Of a DNA stretch of 64,000 nt, positions 8,892 to 17,380 are shown piece by piece; the first letter of the stretch is position 1, and each line of letters opens with the position of its first letter. The position numbers and the translations under genes were made by a program. This DNA comes from Candidatus Rhodoluna planktonica (GTDB taxonomy: Bacteria; Actinomycetota; Actinomycetes; Actinomycetales; Microbacteriaceae). The notes under the pieces were generated by a model, which was not told the origin of the DNA, did not search any database, and saw nothing but the letters and a program-made list of their open reading frames with translations. Where the stretch lies: NCBI RefSeq assembly GCF_001854225.1, contig NZ_CP015208.1:1360507-1424506 (forward strand), written 5' to 3'.

Positions 8892-10006
8892 AGACCTAGA
8901 TCCGAGTAGAGCTTGCGGATCTTGTTCTCTTCAGTCTTCAACCAAGAAACGAACTGGTTGCCTGGCAAGAAACGACCCACGGCTTTTTGAGATGCTAGGT
9001 AGTCCTTGAATGACTTCGACTTGGTAACGATGTCGAGAGCGCGAATAACTGTCGCCTTACCAGCGGCGCTGGTGTTAGGAGGCAGAATCAATCCGCGCCA
9101 GTTTTCAACAACAACGTTTACGCCCTGTTCTTTCATGGTCTTTGTTGCAACACCAGGAAGTCGGGATGGTGCAGATACAGCCAATAGACGAAGGTCGCCA
9201 GAGGCTACATAAGGTGCGAAGTCTGCATAACCCGAGATACCGAAGGCGTACTTGGCGTCACTCAAAAGTGAAGATGCCTGTCCACCGTTGTTGGCGGTGT
9301 AGTTCATCGAAGAAAGTGGTAGGCCTAGGGCATCGAAGAAGTTTGCTGATAGGTAGTAGTCAACACCTCCGACAGTTCCACCAACAATGGCCATAGCCTT
9401 GGCATCCTTCTTGAGGTCAGCCACTAGGTCGGCAAGAGTCTTGTACTTTGAATCGGCCTTAACCGCGATGGCGCTGTACTCCGCCATCATTCGCGAGATT
9501 GGGTTAGCATCTGAAACGCGGTATGCGACCTTTGCGGTGTAAGCGCCACCAACCTGAGCGAAGCCGGTAACAGCAATCTTGCCAGCCTTGCCTGCCATGT
9601 CCTTGATCATGTATAGAAGACCGGTGGTGTTACCAGGGCCAGGCTTAGCAGTTAGCACAGGCTCAGTTTTTGCTAGGCCCTCAGCTTTTAGCGCATCAAC
9701 CACAGCCTTACCAAAACCACCAAAACCTGAAGTCAGGTTGTTTGGAATAATCATCTCAAGGCGAGAAAGCACCGGCAGGGTTGGGTACTGCCAAATCTTC
9801 TTGCCCTTCATTGAGCCGACCTTGGCGGTCAAACATTTGAGATCTGAGCCGTCGGCACCCTTGCCTTTGGCTACCTGGTTGAGAGTTGAACACTCAGAAA
9901 GTACTACTGCCTTGCTTGCCGGCACTGCTGCCGCGTTTGCTGGTACAGCAGTAAGCGTTGAGGCTGCTAGAGCCAGCGCCGTTGCTGCGATTGCGAATTT
10001 CTTCAC
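8888..10006 (-). CDS. tctC: Tripartite tricarboxylate transporter, substrate-binding protein TctC (Bug family)
   Basis: A 372-residue exported solute-binding protein. A classic signal peptide ends at an AxA site (LTAVPANAAA, about residues 17-26). The Bug-type fold follows, with MIIPNNLTSGFGGFGKAVVDAL, KPGPGNTTGLLYMI and VGGTVGGVDYYLSANFF as recognisable ligand-cleft stretches. It captures citrate or a related carboxylate for TctAB. GTG start with GGAGG 5 nt upstream. It is the first gene of the operon, behind a long structured leader. It is somewhat longer than many Bug proteins (about 320) because of an N-terminal extension of about 45 residues after the signal. Confidence 0.92.
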   Translation of the reverse strand: MKKFAIAATALALAASTLTAVPANAAAVPASKAVVLSECSTLNQVAKGKGADGSDLKCLTAKVGSMKGKKIWQYPTLPVLSRLEMIIPNNLTSGFGGFGKAVVDALKAEGLAKTEPVLTAKPGPGNTTGLLYMIKDMAGKAGKIAVTGFAQVGGAYTAKVAYRVSDANPISRMMAEYSAIAVKADSKYKTLADLVADLKKDAKAMAIVGGTVGGVDYYLSANFFDALGLPLSSMNYTANNGGQASSLLSDAKYAFGISGYADFAPYVASGDLRLLAVSAPSRLPGVATKTMKEQGVNVVVENWRGLILPPNTSAAGKATVIRALDIVTKSKSFKDYLASQKAVGRFLPGNQFVSWLKTEENKIRKLYSDLGL

Positions 10007-10073
10007 TATGTCCTCCGTTAATGAAATAGGGGGGTCTTCTGGTGAAAACCACTTCGGAGAACTTCGGGGCTGG

Positions 10074-10200
10074 CAGTCTTACCTGTCAACCTCTACGTTG
10101 ACCGAAGACTGAGTCTCTCCACCACCTCGCGGTGGCCAAGTGCCCGGGCCAAATGGCCGGGTATGTCGCTGCACTTGCTTTGGGATACTCCCCCAGTGAG
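10074..10200 (-). ncRNA. Structured leader, candidate yybP-ykoY (manganese) riboswitch ahead of tctC
   Basis: Read leftwards, the RNA has a 5' strand ACTG, then a GGGGAGTA loop, a long helix CAAGTGC/GCACTTG capped by a CCCGGCCA/TGGCCCGGG hairpin, a CCACC-GCGA-GGTGG hairpin, the loop sequence GGAGAGACT and a closing CAGT. GGGGAGTA in the first loop and an AGAC-type second loop right after a tetraloop hairpin are the hallmarks of yybP-ykoY. The closing CAGT strand (10108-10111) is also the first strand of a competing hairpin CAGTCTT/AAGACTG (10105-10111 with 10074-10080), a typical expression platform. Family assignment is from memory of the consensus. Confidence 0.55.
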
Positions 10201-10289
10201 ATTCAAACTACTCCTTAACAAAAGGTGAACTAGCCAGTTTTGGTAACGGTTTGATAAACCAAGGTTCGTTTTTAACCCTTTTCACGGTT

Positions 10290-10295
10290 CATAAT
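10290..10295 (+). promoter_or_regulatory. -10 box (CATAAT) for a leaderless transcript
   Basis: CATAAT ends 6 nt before the ATG at 10302, so transcription would begin at or next to the A of the start codon. No Shine-Dalgarno is present, consistent with leaderless translation. Confidence 0.4.
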
Positions 10296-10301
10296 GGGTC
10301 T

Positions 10302-10640
10302 ATGACTGCAAGAGTGAGCCACAACCCTGCTGAATCTCGCTACGAGATTTTTCTCGACGACAAAATGATTGGGCTGGCCGATTACGAGCTCAACGATGGC
10401 GTGGCCCGATTTGTGCACACCGAAATTACCCCCAGCCTACGAGGCAAGTCTTATGCTGCCGACCTAATGAAAGCAACCTTTGAGGGAATTCGAGCGGGCG
10501 ATTTGGGCGAGGTGAAGGTCATCCCAGTTTGCTCATATGTGGTTCTTTACATGCAGCGCCACCCAGAACTGCACGATCTGCTTGGCATCCCCATCGAAGA
10601 AGCCGCGGCAGCCTGTCGACTACCTCGCCGGGTGGTTTAG
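10302..10640 (+). CDS. Small GNAT-fold N-acetyltransferase (COG2388/NATD1 type)
   Basis: A 112-residue protein with the compact fold of the YidJ/NATD1 group: a substrate-side sheet (YEIFLDDKMIGLADYEL), the HTEI strand, then an acetyl-CoA loop PSLRGKSYAADLMKAT corresponding to the G-x-G/A motif, and the tail VIPVCSYVVLYMQRHPEL. Short members like this are general acetyltransferases of unknown target. I start at ATG 10302 because the region before it is promoter-like and the homologous part begins there; the frame runs open back to 10251. Confidence 0.75.
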   Translation: MTARVSHNPAESRYEIFLDDKMIGLADYELNDGVARFVHTEITPSLRGKSYAADLMKATFEGIRAGDLGEVKVIPVCSYVVLYMQRHPELHDLLGIPIEEAAAACRLPRRVV

Positions 10641-10655
10641 TTCAAACGAAGCCCG

Positions 10656-11528
10656 CTAGAGTCGCTCGTTGATCCAATCGATCACGTCGGCGATAACCTC
10701 ATCCTGGTTGATTTCATTGAAAAGTTCGTGCCGGCCATCTTGGTAAATGATGGTCTCTAAGTCTTTAACGCCGGCTTTGGCAAAAGCATTAGCTAGCTTC
10801 AAATTTCCTTTTTCACCACCGATTACATCGTCGCTGCCGGCAATCAGCAAAATAGGTAGAGCGTTCGGAACAGTTCGCTTCGGTACTCCATAGAGTTTTG
10901 CGGCGTTCACTGCCCCAAAGACCTGGAGTGCGCTCTCAACAAAATTTCTAGGGTCAACTGCGAAACGTTCGCCCACTTTGAGATCGCGACTCAACCACTC
11001 GCCACCGCTAATTGGCAACCCAGCTGCCTTTCGCTGCGCAGCATATTTCTTATTGAAATTGCCGCTGGGTAAAACACCGGGTAACAAGAGTGTTGATCCG
11101 CTTAGAACCACCGCGGCATAGTCGCTTGGCCAACGATCTAGGATGCGCTGGCCAATCATTGACCCCCAACTGTGCCCAATAAAAATAATCGGCAGGTTCG
11201 GGTTTTCATCTTTGATAAGTTGGCCAAGCTGATGCACCTGCTTGAAAACTGCAGTCATACCGCCGGGGCCAAGGTTGCCCTTGTTCTTGGTGGTGCCGGC
11301 TTGGATCATCTGTAAACCAGTTTCACCGTGGCCGCGGTGATCATCGGCGTAGACGCTGAAACCGGCGCGATTAAATGCAGCGGCGACGTGATCGTAGCGT
11401 CGAGCGTGTTCGCCAAGCCCGTGCGCAATTTGAACGATGGCTTTGGGATTAGTAACCGGCCACTCATAAAAAGTGATTGGCACGTTGAAAGAATCGTTGA
11501 AACTTCTAACCAATGGCAGCGCTGTCAT
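10656..11528 (-). CDS. Alpha/beta hydrolase, monoacylglycerol lipase/lysophospholipase type
   Basis: A 290-residue serine hydrolase (PldB / Hydrolase_4 family). Visible elements are the oxyanion strand IVQIAHGLGEHARRYDHVA, the DDHRGHGET loop, the nucleophile elbow GHSWGS (serine about residue 119), an acidic residue in LIAGSDDVIG (about 235) and the catalytic histidine in DGRHELFNE (about 264-272). It probably hydrolyses monoacylglycerols or lysophospholipids in the cytoplasm. The gene is single, convergent to the acetyltransferase with a 15-bp gap and divergent from the ferric reductase-like gene. Confidence 0.85.
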   Translation of the reverse strand: MTALPLVRSFNDSFNVPITFYEWPVTNPKAIVQIAHGLGEHARRYDHVAAAFNRAGFSVYADDHRGHGETGLQMIQAGTTKNKGNLGPGGMTAVFKQVHQLGQLIKDENPNLPIIFIGHSWGSMIGQRILDRWPSDYAAVVLSGSTLLLPGVLPSGNFNKKYAAQRKAAGLPISGGEWLSRDLKVGERFAVDPRNFVESALQVFGAVNAAKLYGVPKRTVPNALPILLIAGSDDVIGGEKGNLKLANAFAKAGVKDLETIIYQDGRHELFNEINQDEVIADVIDWINERL

Positions 11529-11614
11529 GCCAACAGAATACGCCTTAAAACTTTTTCAGATTTATCCCGGGCCATTCCCAGAAAACATCCAGACTTGGTG
11601 GCCAAACTGACAAA

Positions 11615-13033
11615 GTGAACAAAAACGCAAACGAATTACTGCTGGTCGAACCGACCAAGCGTTTGCGCATTGGTTCAGCAAAAACCCGCGATTTAAAACG
11701 CGCTCAAGACACCATCGAAACAATTGCCTGGAGCACTGTGGTGGCAGTGACCACAATGTTCCTCATTGATGGCGGAATTTCCCAGGTGAACGATGCTGCA
11801 TCTTTGTTCAACAGCATCTCCAGACTAACCGCACTCTTAGGCACAGATCTGCTGCTCATCCACATGCTTTTGATTGCACGCGTGCCCTGGATTGACAAAT
11901 TTTACGGTCACGACAAAGCCACCCTGGCTCACAAGAAACTGGGTAAACCGGTGCTCTATTTTGTCGTTGCCCACTTTGCCGCATCGCTTATCGAATTCAG
12001 CATTAGTAACCGCGAAAACGTTTTGGCCACCTGGTGGTGGCTAACCACCAGCATTGAAAACATGCTTGCCGCCACGGTTTCGTTGCTGCTGATGATAGCC
12101 GTAGTCATAACCTCGCTAAATTTTGCTCGCAAGAAAATGAGTTATGAGGCCTGGTTCATCGTCCACTTGCTGAGCTATGCCTCGGTTTTGCTGGCAGTGC
12201 CCCACATTTTTACCACCGGCTCTGATGTTGCTGGCAAACCAGTTGCCACAATCTTTTGGGTTACCCTTTACCTTTTCGTAGCGGTAAACCTTATTTGGTA
12301 TCGGGTTTTGCAGCCGCTGGTTCGCTACTTCAGATCTAAGACCCGCATCGTATCCGTGGTACCAGAATCTAAAGACACCGTCTCGCTCTACATCAGCGGC
12401 AAGAATTTAGCGGCACTGGGTGGTCAAGCCGGGCAGTTCTACATGATTCGCCTGCTAACCAAGACCAAGTGGTGGCGGCCTCATCCTTTTTCAATTTCAA
12501 CCGCGCCAAACGACCAGGTCATTCGATTTAGCATCGGTCACCGCGGAGACTTTACCGGTCAGATGGCATCGGTAAAACCGGGTACCAAGGTGTTGCTTGA
12601 AGGACCCTATGGCGTTTTCACTGAAGAGCGTCGCACCAAAGAAAAAGTTGTTCTGATTGCCTCCGGAATCGGAATTCCTCCGGTTCGTGCCTTAGCCGAA
12701 TCGATGGCAGCTCGGCCCGGCGATGTCACCGTCATCTATCGAATGCGCGATGAGGGTGATGCGGCATTGCTAAATGAGGTTCGAGTAATTTGCGAAAAAC
12801 GCAACTTCGACTTGCACGTTATTGCTGGCCCAAGGGGTAGCAAAAATTCTTGGTTGAATTTTGATGCCAGCGGCAAGCCAGACCAAGCTCGACTTGTTGG
12901 GATGGTGCCAGATGTTGCCGATGCCGACATTTTTATCTGCGGCCCCGAAAAATGGACACACCTGGTAGCAAAGTCTGCCCAGAAAGCCGGAGTTCCTGCC
13001 GAGCAAATTCACTCAGAGGAGTATGCCTGGTGA
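11615..13033 (+). CDS. Ferric reductase-like transmembrane flavo-oxidoreductase
   Basis: A 472-residue protein. The first half (about 45-230) holds six hydrophobic helices with histidines suited to two b-type hemes; the second half is a ferredoxin-reductase module with the FAD motif HPFSIS (about 290), GHRGDFTGQM, GPYGVF, the NAD(P) loop ASGIGIPPVRALAES and the terminal ICGPEKW. Electrons from NAD(P)H would pass through FAD and heme to the outer face. It heads a four-gene run with two exported FMN-binding proteins and ApbE, all start/stop overlapping, so its acceptor is probably the covalently bound FMN of those proteins. Terminal target (iron, quinone or other) unknown. Confidence 0.85.
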   Translation: MNKNANELLLVEPTKRLRIGSAKTRDLKRAQDTIETIAWSTVVAVTTMFLIDGGISQVNDAASLFNSISRLTALLGTDLLLIHMLLIARVPWIDKFYGHDKATLAHKKLGKPVLYFVVAHFAASLIEFSISNRENVLATWWWLTTSIENMLAATVSLLLMIAVVITSLNFARKKMSYEAWFIVHLLSYASVLLAVPHIFTTGSDVAGKPVATIFWVTLYLFVAVNLIWYRVLQPLVRYFRSKTRIVSVVPESKDTVSLYISGKNLAALGGQAGQFYMIRLLTKTKWWRPHPFSISTAPNDQVIRFSIGHRGDFTGQMASVKPGTKVLLEGPYGVFTEERRTKEKVVLIASGIGIPPVRALAESMAARPGDVTVIYRMRDEGDAALLNEVRVICEKRNFDLHVIAGPRGSKNSWLNFDASGKPDQARLVGMVPDVADADIFICGPEKWTHLVAKSAQKAGVPAEQIHSEEYAW

Positions 13034-13605
13034 GAAGTCAGACTAAATCGGCCGTGGGCTTGCTTTCGATCGGTGTAATTGCCGCCTCATATCAGTTGGG
13101 GGCGCATGCCAACCAACCAATCGGCGAAACCGTGGCTAGCACAACCGCAACCGGCAGCGGCAGCCCGGCACCCGAGAGTGGTACCACCACTTCAGAGAGT
13201 GGCAGCACCGCAGCCTCCACCGCACCCGCCACAACCGACCAAGGTGCAGCAACCTCAGCTGCGGCTGGCACCTCGCAGTCGTCAGCAAGTTCAACTGCAA
13301 CGAAACCGAAAACGGCTGAGCCGACGACGAAAGCACCTGCAGCCAAAACGGTTTCGAAAACATCGACCGCGGTCAACTACAAATACGGAACCATTCAGTT
13401 AGAAGTGGTGAAATCGGGATCGACGATTAAAGACATCAATCTGATTCAAGCGACGACCGAGGGACGAGAATATGCCCAGGTTCCGCCTATCTTGGTGCAG
13501 GCTGCTCTGGCTGCGCAGGGCAGCAACTTCGGCAACATCTCGAGAGCCACGTTTGTGACAAACGCATTTAAGCAAGCATTGGATGACGCCCTTGCAAAGT
13601 TCTAA
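13030..13605 (+). CDS. Exported FMN-binding domain protein with variant flavinylation site
   Basis: A 191-residue protein starting at GTG 13030, overlapping the preceding stop. It has an N-terminal hydrophobic anchor or signal (SAVGLLSIGVIAASYQ), a long Ala/Thr/Ser/Pro linker (about 35-110) and one FMN-binding domain (NYKYGTIQLEVV to the C-terminus). ApbE normally attaches FMN to the Thr/Ser of [S/T]GA[S/T]; here the corresponding stretch is NISRATFVT, with Arg in place of Gly. The site may be poorly flavinylated or the protein may act as a partner. The neighbouring copy has the intact motif. Confidence 0.8.
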   Translation: MRSQTKSAVGLLSIGVIAASYQLGAHANQPIGETVASTTATGSGSPAPESGTTTSESGSTAASTAPATTDQGAATSAAAGTSQSSASSTATKPKTAEPTTKAPAAKTVSKTSTAVNYKYGTIQLEVVKSGSTIKDINLIQATTEGREYAQVPPILVQAALAAQGSNFGNISRATFVTNAFKQALDDALAKF

Positions 13606-14014
13606 TTGGCAAAAAATCGCGCCAAAAAATACCGCCAAAAGAAATGGTTGGCGGCTGGGAGCATCCATCACGGCTTTGCTCAGCATCGGTGGCGGTGTTT
13701 TGGTAAATCTTTGGCTGAATCCGCCAACGCAAAACTCAAACCTGAGCGCAAATGCTAACGCGAAGGCATCATCAGATTTAGTGCAATACCGTTACGGAGA
13801 AGTTCAGTTGGAGGCAGTGACCGAGGCTGGCAAGTTGACTGCGGTGAATCTTCTTACCGCGACCGCATCCCCCGGTTATGAACCTGCGTTTCAGCTGCTT
13901 CAAGAAGCTGCACTGGCTGCCCAGGGCACCGATTTTCAAAATATTTCTGGGGCAACGTTTAGTTCAAAGGCATTCAAAGAAGCGTTGGCGAACGCGATTG
14001 GCAAAATAAAGTGA
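13583..14014 (+). CDS. Exported FMN-binding domain protein (flavinylated electron carrier)
   Basis: A 143-residue protein: a basic N-terminus, one hydrophobic segment (LGASITALLSIGGGVLVNLW) and a single FMN-binding domain ending in the intact ApbE target NISGATFSS (about residues 126-134), whose Thr should carry phosphodiester-linked FMN. It is a paralogue of the preceding gene; both share YRYGEVQLE/YKYGTIQLE, QEAALAAQG/QAALAAQG and the C-terminal KEAL/KQAL helix. The ATG at 13583 lies inside the previous gene's end (a TTG at 13592 is also possible). It should relay electrons outside the membrane from the reductase. Confidence 0.83.
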   Translation: MTPLQSSNWQKIAPKNTAKRNGWRLGASITALLSIGGGVLVNLWLNPPTQNSNLSANANAKASSDLVQYRYGEVQLEAVTEAGKLTAVNLLTATASPGYEPAFQLLQEAALAAQGTDFQNISGATFSSKAFKEALANAIGKIK

Positions 14015-14802
14015 TCGAATTTGACCGCACCGAATTATGCATGGGCACGGCATTCACGCTGAGCGGTCGAACCGAACTATCTAGCCAAGAATTAGACCAG
14101 GTCATTGCCGAAGCTTGGCAGATCTTGCACGATGCTGACCTTACTTTCAGCCTTTATAAGCCGCATTCGCCTTTGTCGCGGCTCTACCGAGGCGAAGCAA
14201 GTCTTGACCGGTTGCCCGCGGTTGTGGCTGAAATCTGGGATGCCTGCGACGAATGGGAGGTCACTACCGAGGGCTGGTTTAGCGCAATGACTCCCGAACA
14301 CACATTTGACCCTTCGGGACTGGTCAAAACCTGGGCCGCAAAAAACGCCTGCGCGGTTTTAGAAAATGCGGGCATTGATGATTTCACTATGAATGCCGGC
14401 GGCGATGTTTACCTAAGTAAAAAACTCTCCGATCAACGCAGTGGCCGAATTGCGATTCATCAACCCATTTCAATTGCCGAAGCTCACTCAATTTTGACGG
14501 TGCTTGATTTAAACAACACCGAGTTTCGAGCGGTGGCCACCTCGGGCTATGCCGAGCGAGGCAAACACATTTGGAACCCAAAGGCTAGCCTCAAAGCCGC
14601 GAACGAAGATTGGGTTCAGGTCTCGGTTGTCGCTGACGACCTGGTTCGCGCCGATGTTTGGGCAACCGCGGCAATGGCGGCAGGCCTGCGAGCGCCTGAG
14701 TTGCTAAACCGGCAGGCAAATCTTGAAGCCCTTTTTGTTAGGCCAATGGGTGAGCTTGCAGCCACGGATGGCCTACTAAATCTTTTTGCTAAGCCAAACT
14801 AA
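14011..14802 (+). CDS. apbE: FAD:protein FMN transferase
   Basis: A 263-residue ApbE-family enzyme that moves the FMN part of FAD onto a Thr/Ser of exported carrier proteins using Mg2+. Visible motifs are MGTAF near the N-terminus, FDPSGLVKTWAAK (compare D.sGi.KG.a.D), the NAGGDVYL loop (about 128-135), ATSGYAERGKHIWNP (about 176-190) and the metal-site segment RADVWATAAM. It is shorter than typical ApbE (about 330) and lacks an obvious lipoprotein signal, so modification may occur in the cytoplasm or the export signal may be missing. GTG start overlaps the FMN carrier stop. Its substrates are most likely the two proteins encoded just upstream. Confidence 0.88.
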   Translation: MIEFDRTELCMGTAFTLSGRTELSSQELDQVIAEAWQILHDADLTFSLYKPHSPLSRLYRGEASLDRLPAVVAEIWDACDEWEVTTEGWFSAMTPEHTFDPSGLVKTWAAKNACAVLENAGIDDFTMNAGGDVYLSKKLSDQRSGRIAIHQPISIAEAHSILTVLDLNNTEFRAVATSGYAERGKHIWNPKASLKAANEDWVQVSVVADDLVRADVWATAAMAAGLRAPELLNRQANLEALFVRPMGELAATDGLLNLFAKPN

Positions 14803-15350
14803 TCCCAGTGCGAAGGCGCGGGTTCTTTGCCTTTTGGTAAGCCGGTTTCGGCGGCCCAATGCTTTATGAATTCAGGTAGTTGCGGTTCTGGTCCCTGCCA
14901 GCCACCGGTGCCCTCAGAAACTTCTCGCGGCGACAAAATACCTTTTGGTCGCTTCAAAAAGCGGATGCGCACAACTGCCCGAGTGTAAATTTCACCGGCG
15001 ACCACGAAACGCTGTTCGAAGTAGAACGCCTGGTCATCCCAGCCAACCACTCGCGATTCCATGTCAAACGCCTGCCAAGGCAAAAGTGATTTTCTAAAGG
15101 TGATGGTCTCGGCCACTACAACCGGATACCAGCCAAGCTTTTTCCACTTTTTCCAGGTTCCAGAGCGAAGAGCCAAGTCATAACGACTGATGTCCATCAG
15201 AGTTAGAAATACCCCGTTGTTCATGTGCTTGAAAACGTCTAGGTCTGAAGGCCAAACCCTAAAGGTACGGCGCCCAACATCACTCCAGTGCAGACGGGTG
15301 CGAAAACGCCAGGTTAGTTTTTCGTAAATCAGTCGAAGCCAAAGATTCAT
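14799..15350 (-). CDS. Acyl-CoA thioesterase-like hotdog protein
   Basis: A 183-residue hotdog-fold protein of the 4HBT/THEM6 type. The region RVWPSDLDVFKHMNNGVFLTLMDISRY matches the conserved D-x-x-x-H-x-N-N motif in which Asp and the following residues form the thioester-hydrolysing site. Strands YPVVVAETITF and YFEQRFVV complete the fold. It probably hydrolyses acyl-CoA or a related thioester; substrate unknown. It overlaps the apbE end by 4 bp in convergent orientation and is followed 7 bp upstream by the end of the M13 peptidase gene, so the two may share a transcript. Confidence 0.78.
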   Translation of the reverse strand: MNLWLRLIYEKLTWRFRTRLHWSDVGRRTFRVWPSDLDVFKHMNNGVFLTLMDISRYDLALRSGTWKKWKKLGWYPVVVAETITFRKSLLPWQAFDMESRVVGWDDQAFYFEQRFVVAGEIYTRAVVRIRFLKRPKGILSPREVSEGTGGWQGPEPQLPEFIKHWAAETGLPKGKEPAPSHWD

Positions 15351-15357
15351 CTTCTAC

Positions 15358-17340
15358 CTACCAAATCGAGACACGCTGCTCTGGCTCTAGCCAAAGTGCG
15401 TCGCCGGGCTTGGTGCCAAATGCTCGGTGAAACACATCAAGGTTTCGAACAATTTGATTGCAGCGGAACTCGGGTGGTGAGTGCGGGTCGGTAGCCAAGC
15501 GCTGAATTACCATCTCATCGCGACCGATGGTTCGCCAAGACTGTGCCCAACTGAAGAAGAAACGCTCGGCTGCAGTCATGCCCTCAATCACCGGTGGTTC
15601 CTGGCCATCCAAGCTAAGCAAATATGCTTTCCAGGCGATGCTGAGACCACCCAAATCACCGATGTTTTCACCGATGGTCAACTCGCCATTCACGCGATGC
15701 GAATCATCCAACTGAGCCGGCGAAAGCTGGTTGTACTGTTCGATAAGTGCTTTGGTGCGTTCCTCAAATGCTGCGCGGTCCTCGTCGCTCCACCAAGATT
15801 TCAGAGCACCGTCACCATCATATTTAGAACCCTGATCGTCAAAACCGTGGCCGATTTCATGACCGATGACAGCACCGATGGCACCGAAATTGACGGCCGC
15901 GTCGGCATCCTCGCTGAAGAATGGTGGTTGCAGAATTGCAGCTGGAAAAACAATCTCGTTGAAGCCGGGGTTGTAATAGGCGTTGACTGTTTGCGGTGTC
16001 ATAAACCACTCGTCGCGATCGATGGGCGAGCCGATTTTGGCAGCCTCGCGACGGTGTTCGAATTCATTTGCCCGACGAACGTTGCCGACCAAATCGTGTC
16101 GATCAATGTGCAAAGACGAATAGTCGCGCCACTTGGCCGGATAACCAATTTTCGGGGTGAACTTTGACAGTTTGGTGAGCGCCTTTTTCTTGGTCGCATC
16201 GGTCATCCAGTCAAGGTTTTCAATGCTGTCGCGATAGGCGGCGATCAGGTAATCGACAAGTCGATCCATCTGGTGCTTTGCGGCAGGACCAAAGTATTTC
16301 TCGACATAAACCTGGCCAATAACCTCGCCCAGAGCACCCTCGACTAGACCTACTGCGCGCTTCCATCGAGCTCGCAACTGCGGGGTTCCAGAAAGTTTGG
16401 TGCCGTAAAAGTTGAATTTCTCGTTGACGAAATCATCGCTCAGATAAGACGCCATCGAGCGAATCACCGACCAAGATAGCCAAAGTTTGATGGCCGGCAA
16501 GTTGGCTTCATTGAAGTGCTCTCCTAGACCGGCAAAGAAAGAAGGCATCATGACAACCGACTCGGCCAAAATCTTTTGGTCAAGGTCGGCAGCGTGAAGC
16601 CAAAGGTTGAAATCAAAAGCAGGCGCTATTTTTTCGAGTTCGTTGAAAGAGTGCAGGTTGTAAGTTTTTTCGGCATCGCGCGAATCAACTAGGTTCCAGT
16701 GAATCGAAGCAAGGGCAGCTTCAAACTCGTAAATTACTTTCGAATCGCGGTCGGCTTGCTCTGGCTGCCAGCCGGCATACTGCAACATCCGAGCAATGTG
16801 CACCACGTAAGCCTCGCGGATTTCAGCATGCTTTTCCTCGCGGTAGTAGGCCTCATCGGGCAGACCTAAACCACCGTTGTAGAGATTCACCAGGTATCGC
16901 TCTGGGTTGCCCGGATCGTTATCGACGTAGCTGCCAAACAAGCCAGCGATGCCGAATTTACTGAAGCGTCCGAGCAATTTGGTTGCCTCGGCGATGCTGG
17001 AAAGATGCTCAATTTGCTTCAGCTCTTCCCGAATTGGAGCAGCACCTAACTCGTTTGCTCGCTGCTCATCCATGAAAGACATATAAAGATCGCCAATTTG
17101 CTGCTCGGCAGCACTTCGCGTGGCAGCAGGATCATCGGCCTTGGCCGCAGCCTCAAGCAAAATCTCTTTGACAGCTTCTTCGCTGTCGTCAGCCAACATG
17201 TGAAAGCTGCCGTAGATCGCCTTGTCGGCCGGAATCTCAGTCTCAGCAAACCACTTTCCGTTGACGTGCCGAAACAGGTCATCCTGTGGGCGAATTGTCT
17301 TGTCGAATGCGTCATGGTCGATGCCTGGCTTCATACTCAT
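15358..17340 (-). CDS. pepO: M13-family zinc metalloendopeptidase (PepO/neprilysin type)
   Basis: A 660-residue peptidase with the M13 order: an N-terminal all-helical domain starting DDLFRHVNGKWF, the substrate-binding NAYYNPGFNEIVFPAAIL segment, the zinc site VIGHEIGHGFD (HExxH, about residue 495), the third ligand in ENIGDLGG (ExxxD), and the C-terminal FHRAFGTKPGD...W close. It cleaves short oligopeptides. No signal peptide is visible, so a cytoplasmic or unconventionally exported enzyme is likely, as for many bacterial PepO proteins. Length and all catalytic residues are normal. Confidence 0.93.
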   Translation of the reverse strand: MSMKPGIDHDAFDKTIRPQDDLFRHVNGKWFAETEIPADKAIYGSFHMLADDSEEAVKEILLEAAAKADDPAATRSAAEQQIGDLYMSFMDEQRANELGAAPIREELKQIEHLSSIAEATKLLGRFSKFGIAGLFGSYVDNDPGNPERYLVNLYNGGLGLPDEAYYREEKHAEIREAYVVHIARMLQYAGWQPEQADRDSKVIYEFEAALASIHWNLVDSRDAEKTYNLHSFNELEKIAPAFDFNLWLHAADLDQKILAESVVMMPSFFAGLGEHFNEANLPAIKLWLSWSVIRSMASYLSDDFVNEKFNFYGTKLSGTPQLRARWKRAVGLVEGALGEVIGQVYVEKYFGPAAKHQMDRLVDYLIAAYRDSIENLDWMTDATKKKALTKLSKFTPKIGYPAKWRDYSSLHIDRHDLVGNVRRANEFEHRREAAKIGSPIDRDEWFMTPQTVNAYYNPGFNEIVFPAAILQPPFFSEDADAAVNFGAIGAVIGHEIGHGFDDQGSKYDGDGALKSWWSDEDRAAFEERTKALIEQYNQLSPAQLDDSHRVNGELTIGENIGDLGGLSIAWKAYLLSLDGQEPPVIEGMTAAERFFFSWAQSWRTIGRDEMVIQRLATDPHSPPEFRCNQIVRNLDVFHRAFGTKPGDALWLEPEQRVSIW

Positions 17341-17367
17341 CCCTTTATCCTAAGTTGCCCAACTGCG

Positions 17368-17373
17368 TAGAAT
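17368..17373 (+). promoter_or_regulatory. -10 box (TAGAAT) for leaderless trhO
   Basis: TAGAAT ends 7 nt before the GTG start at 17381 and no ribosome site lies between, indicating a leaderless transcript. Confidence 0.45.
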
Positions 17374-17380
17374 TGGGCTT

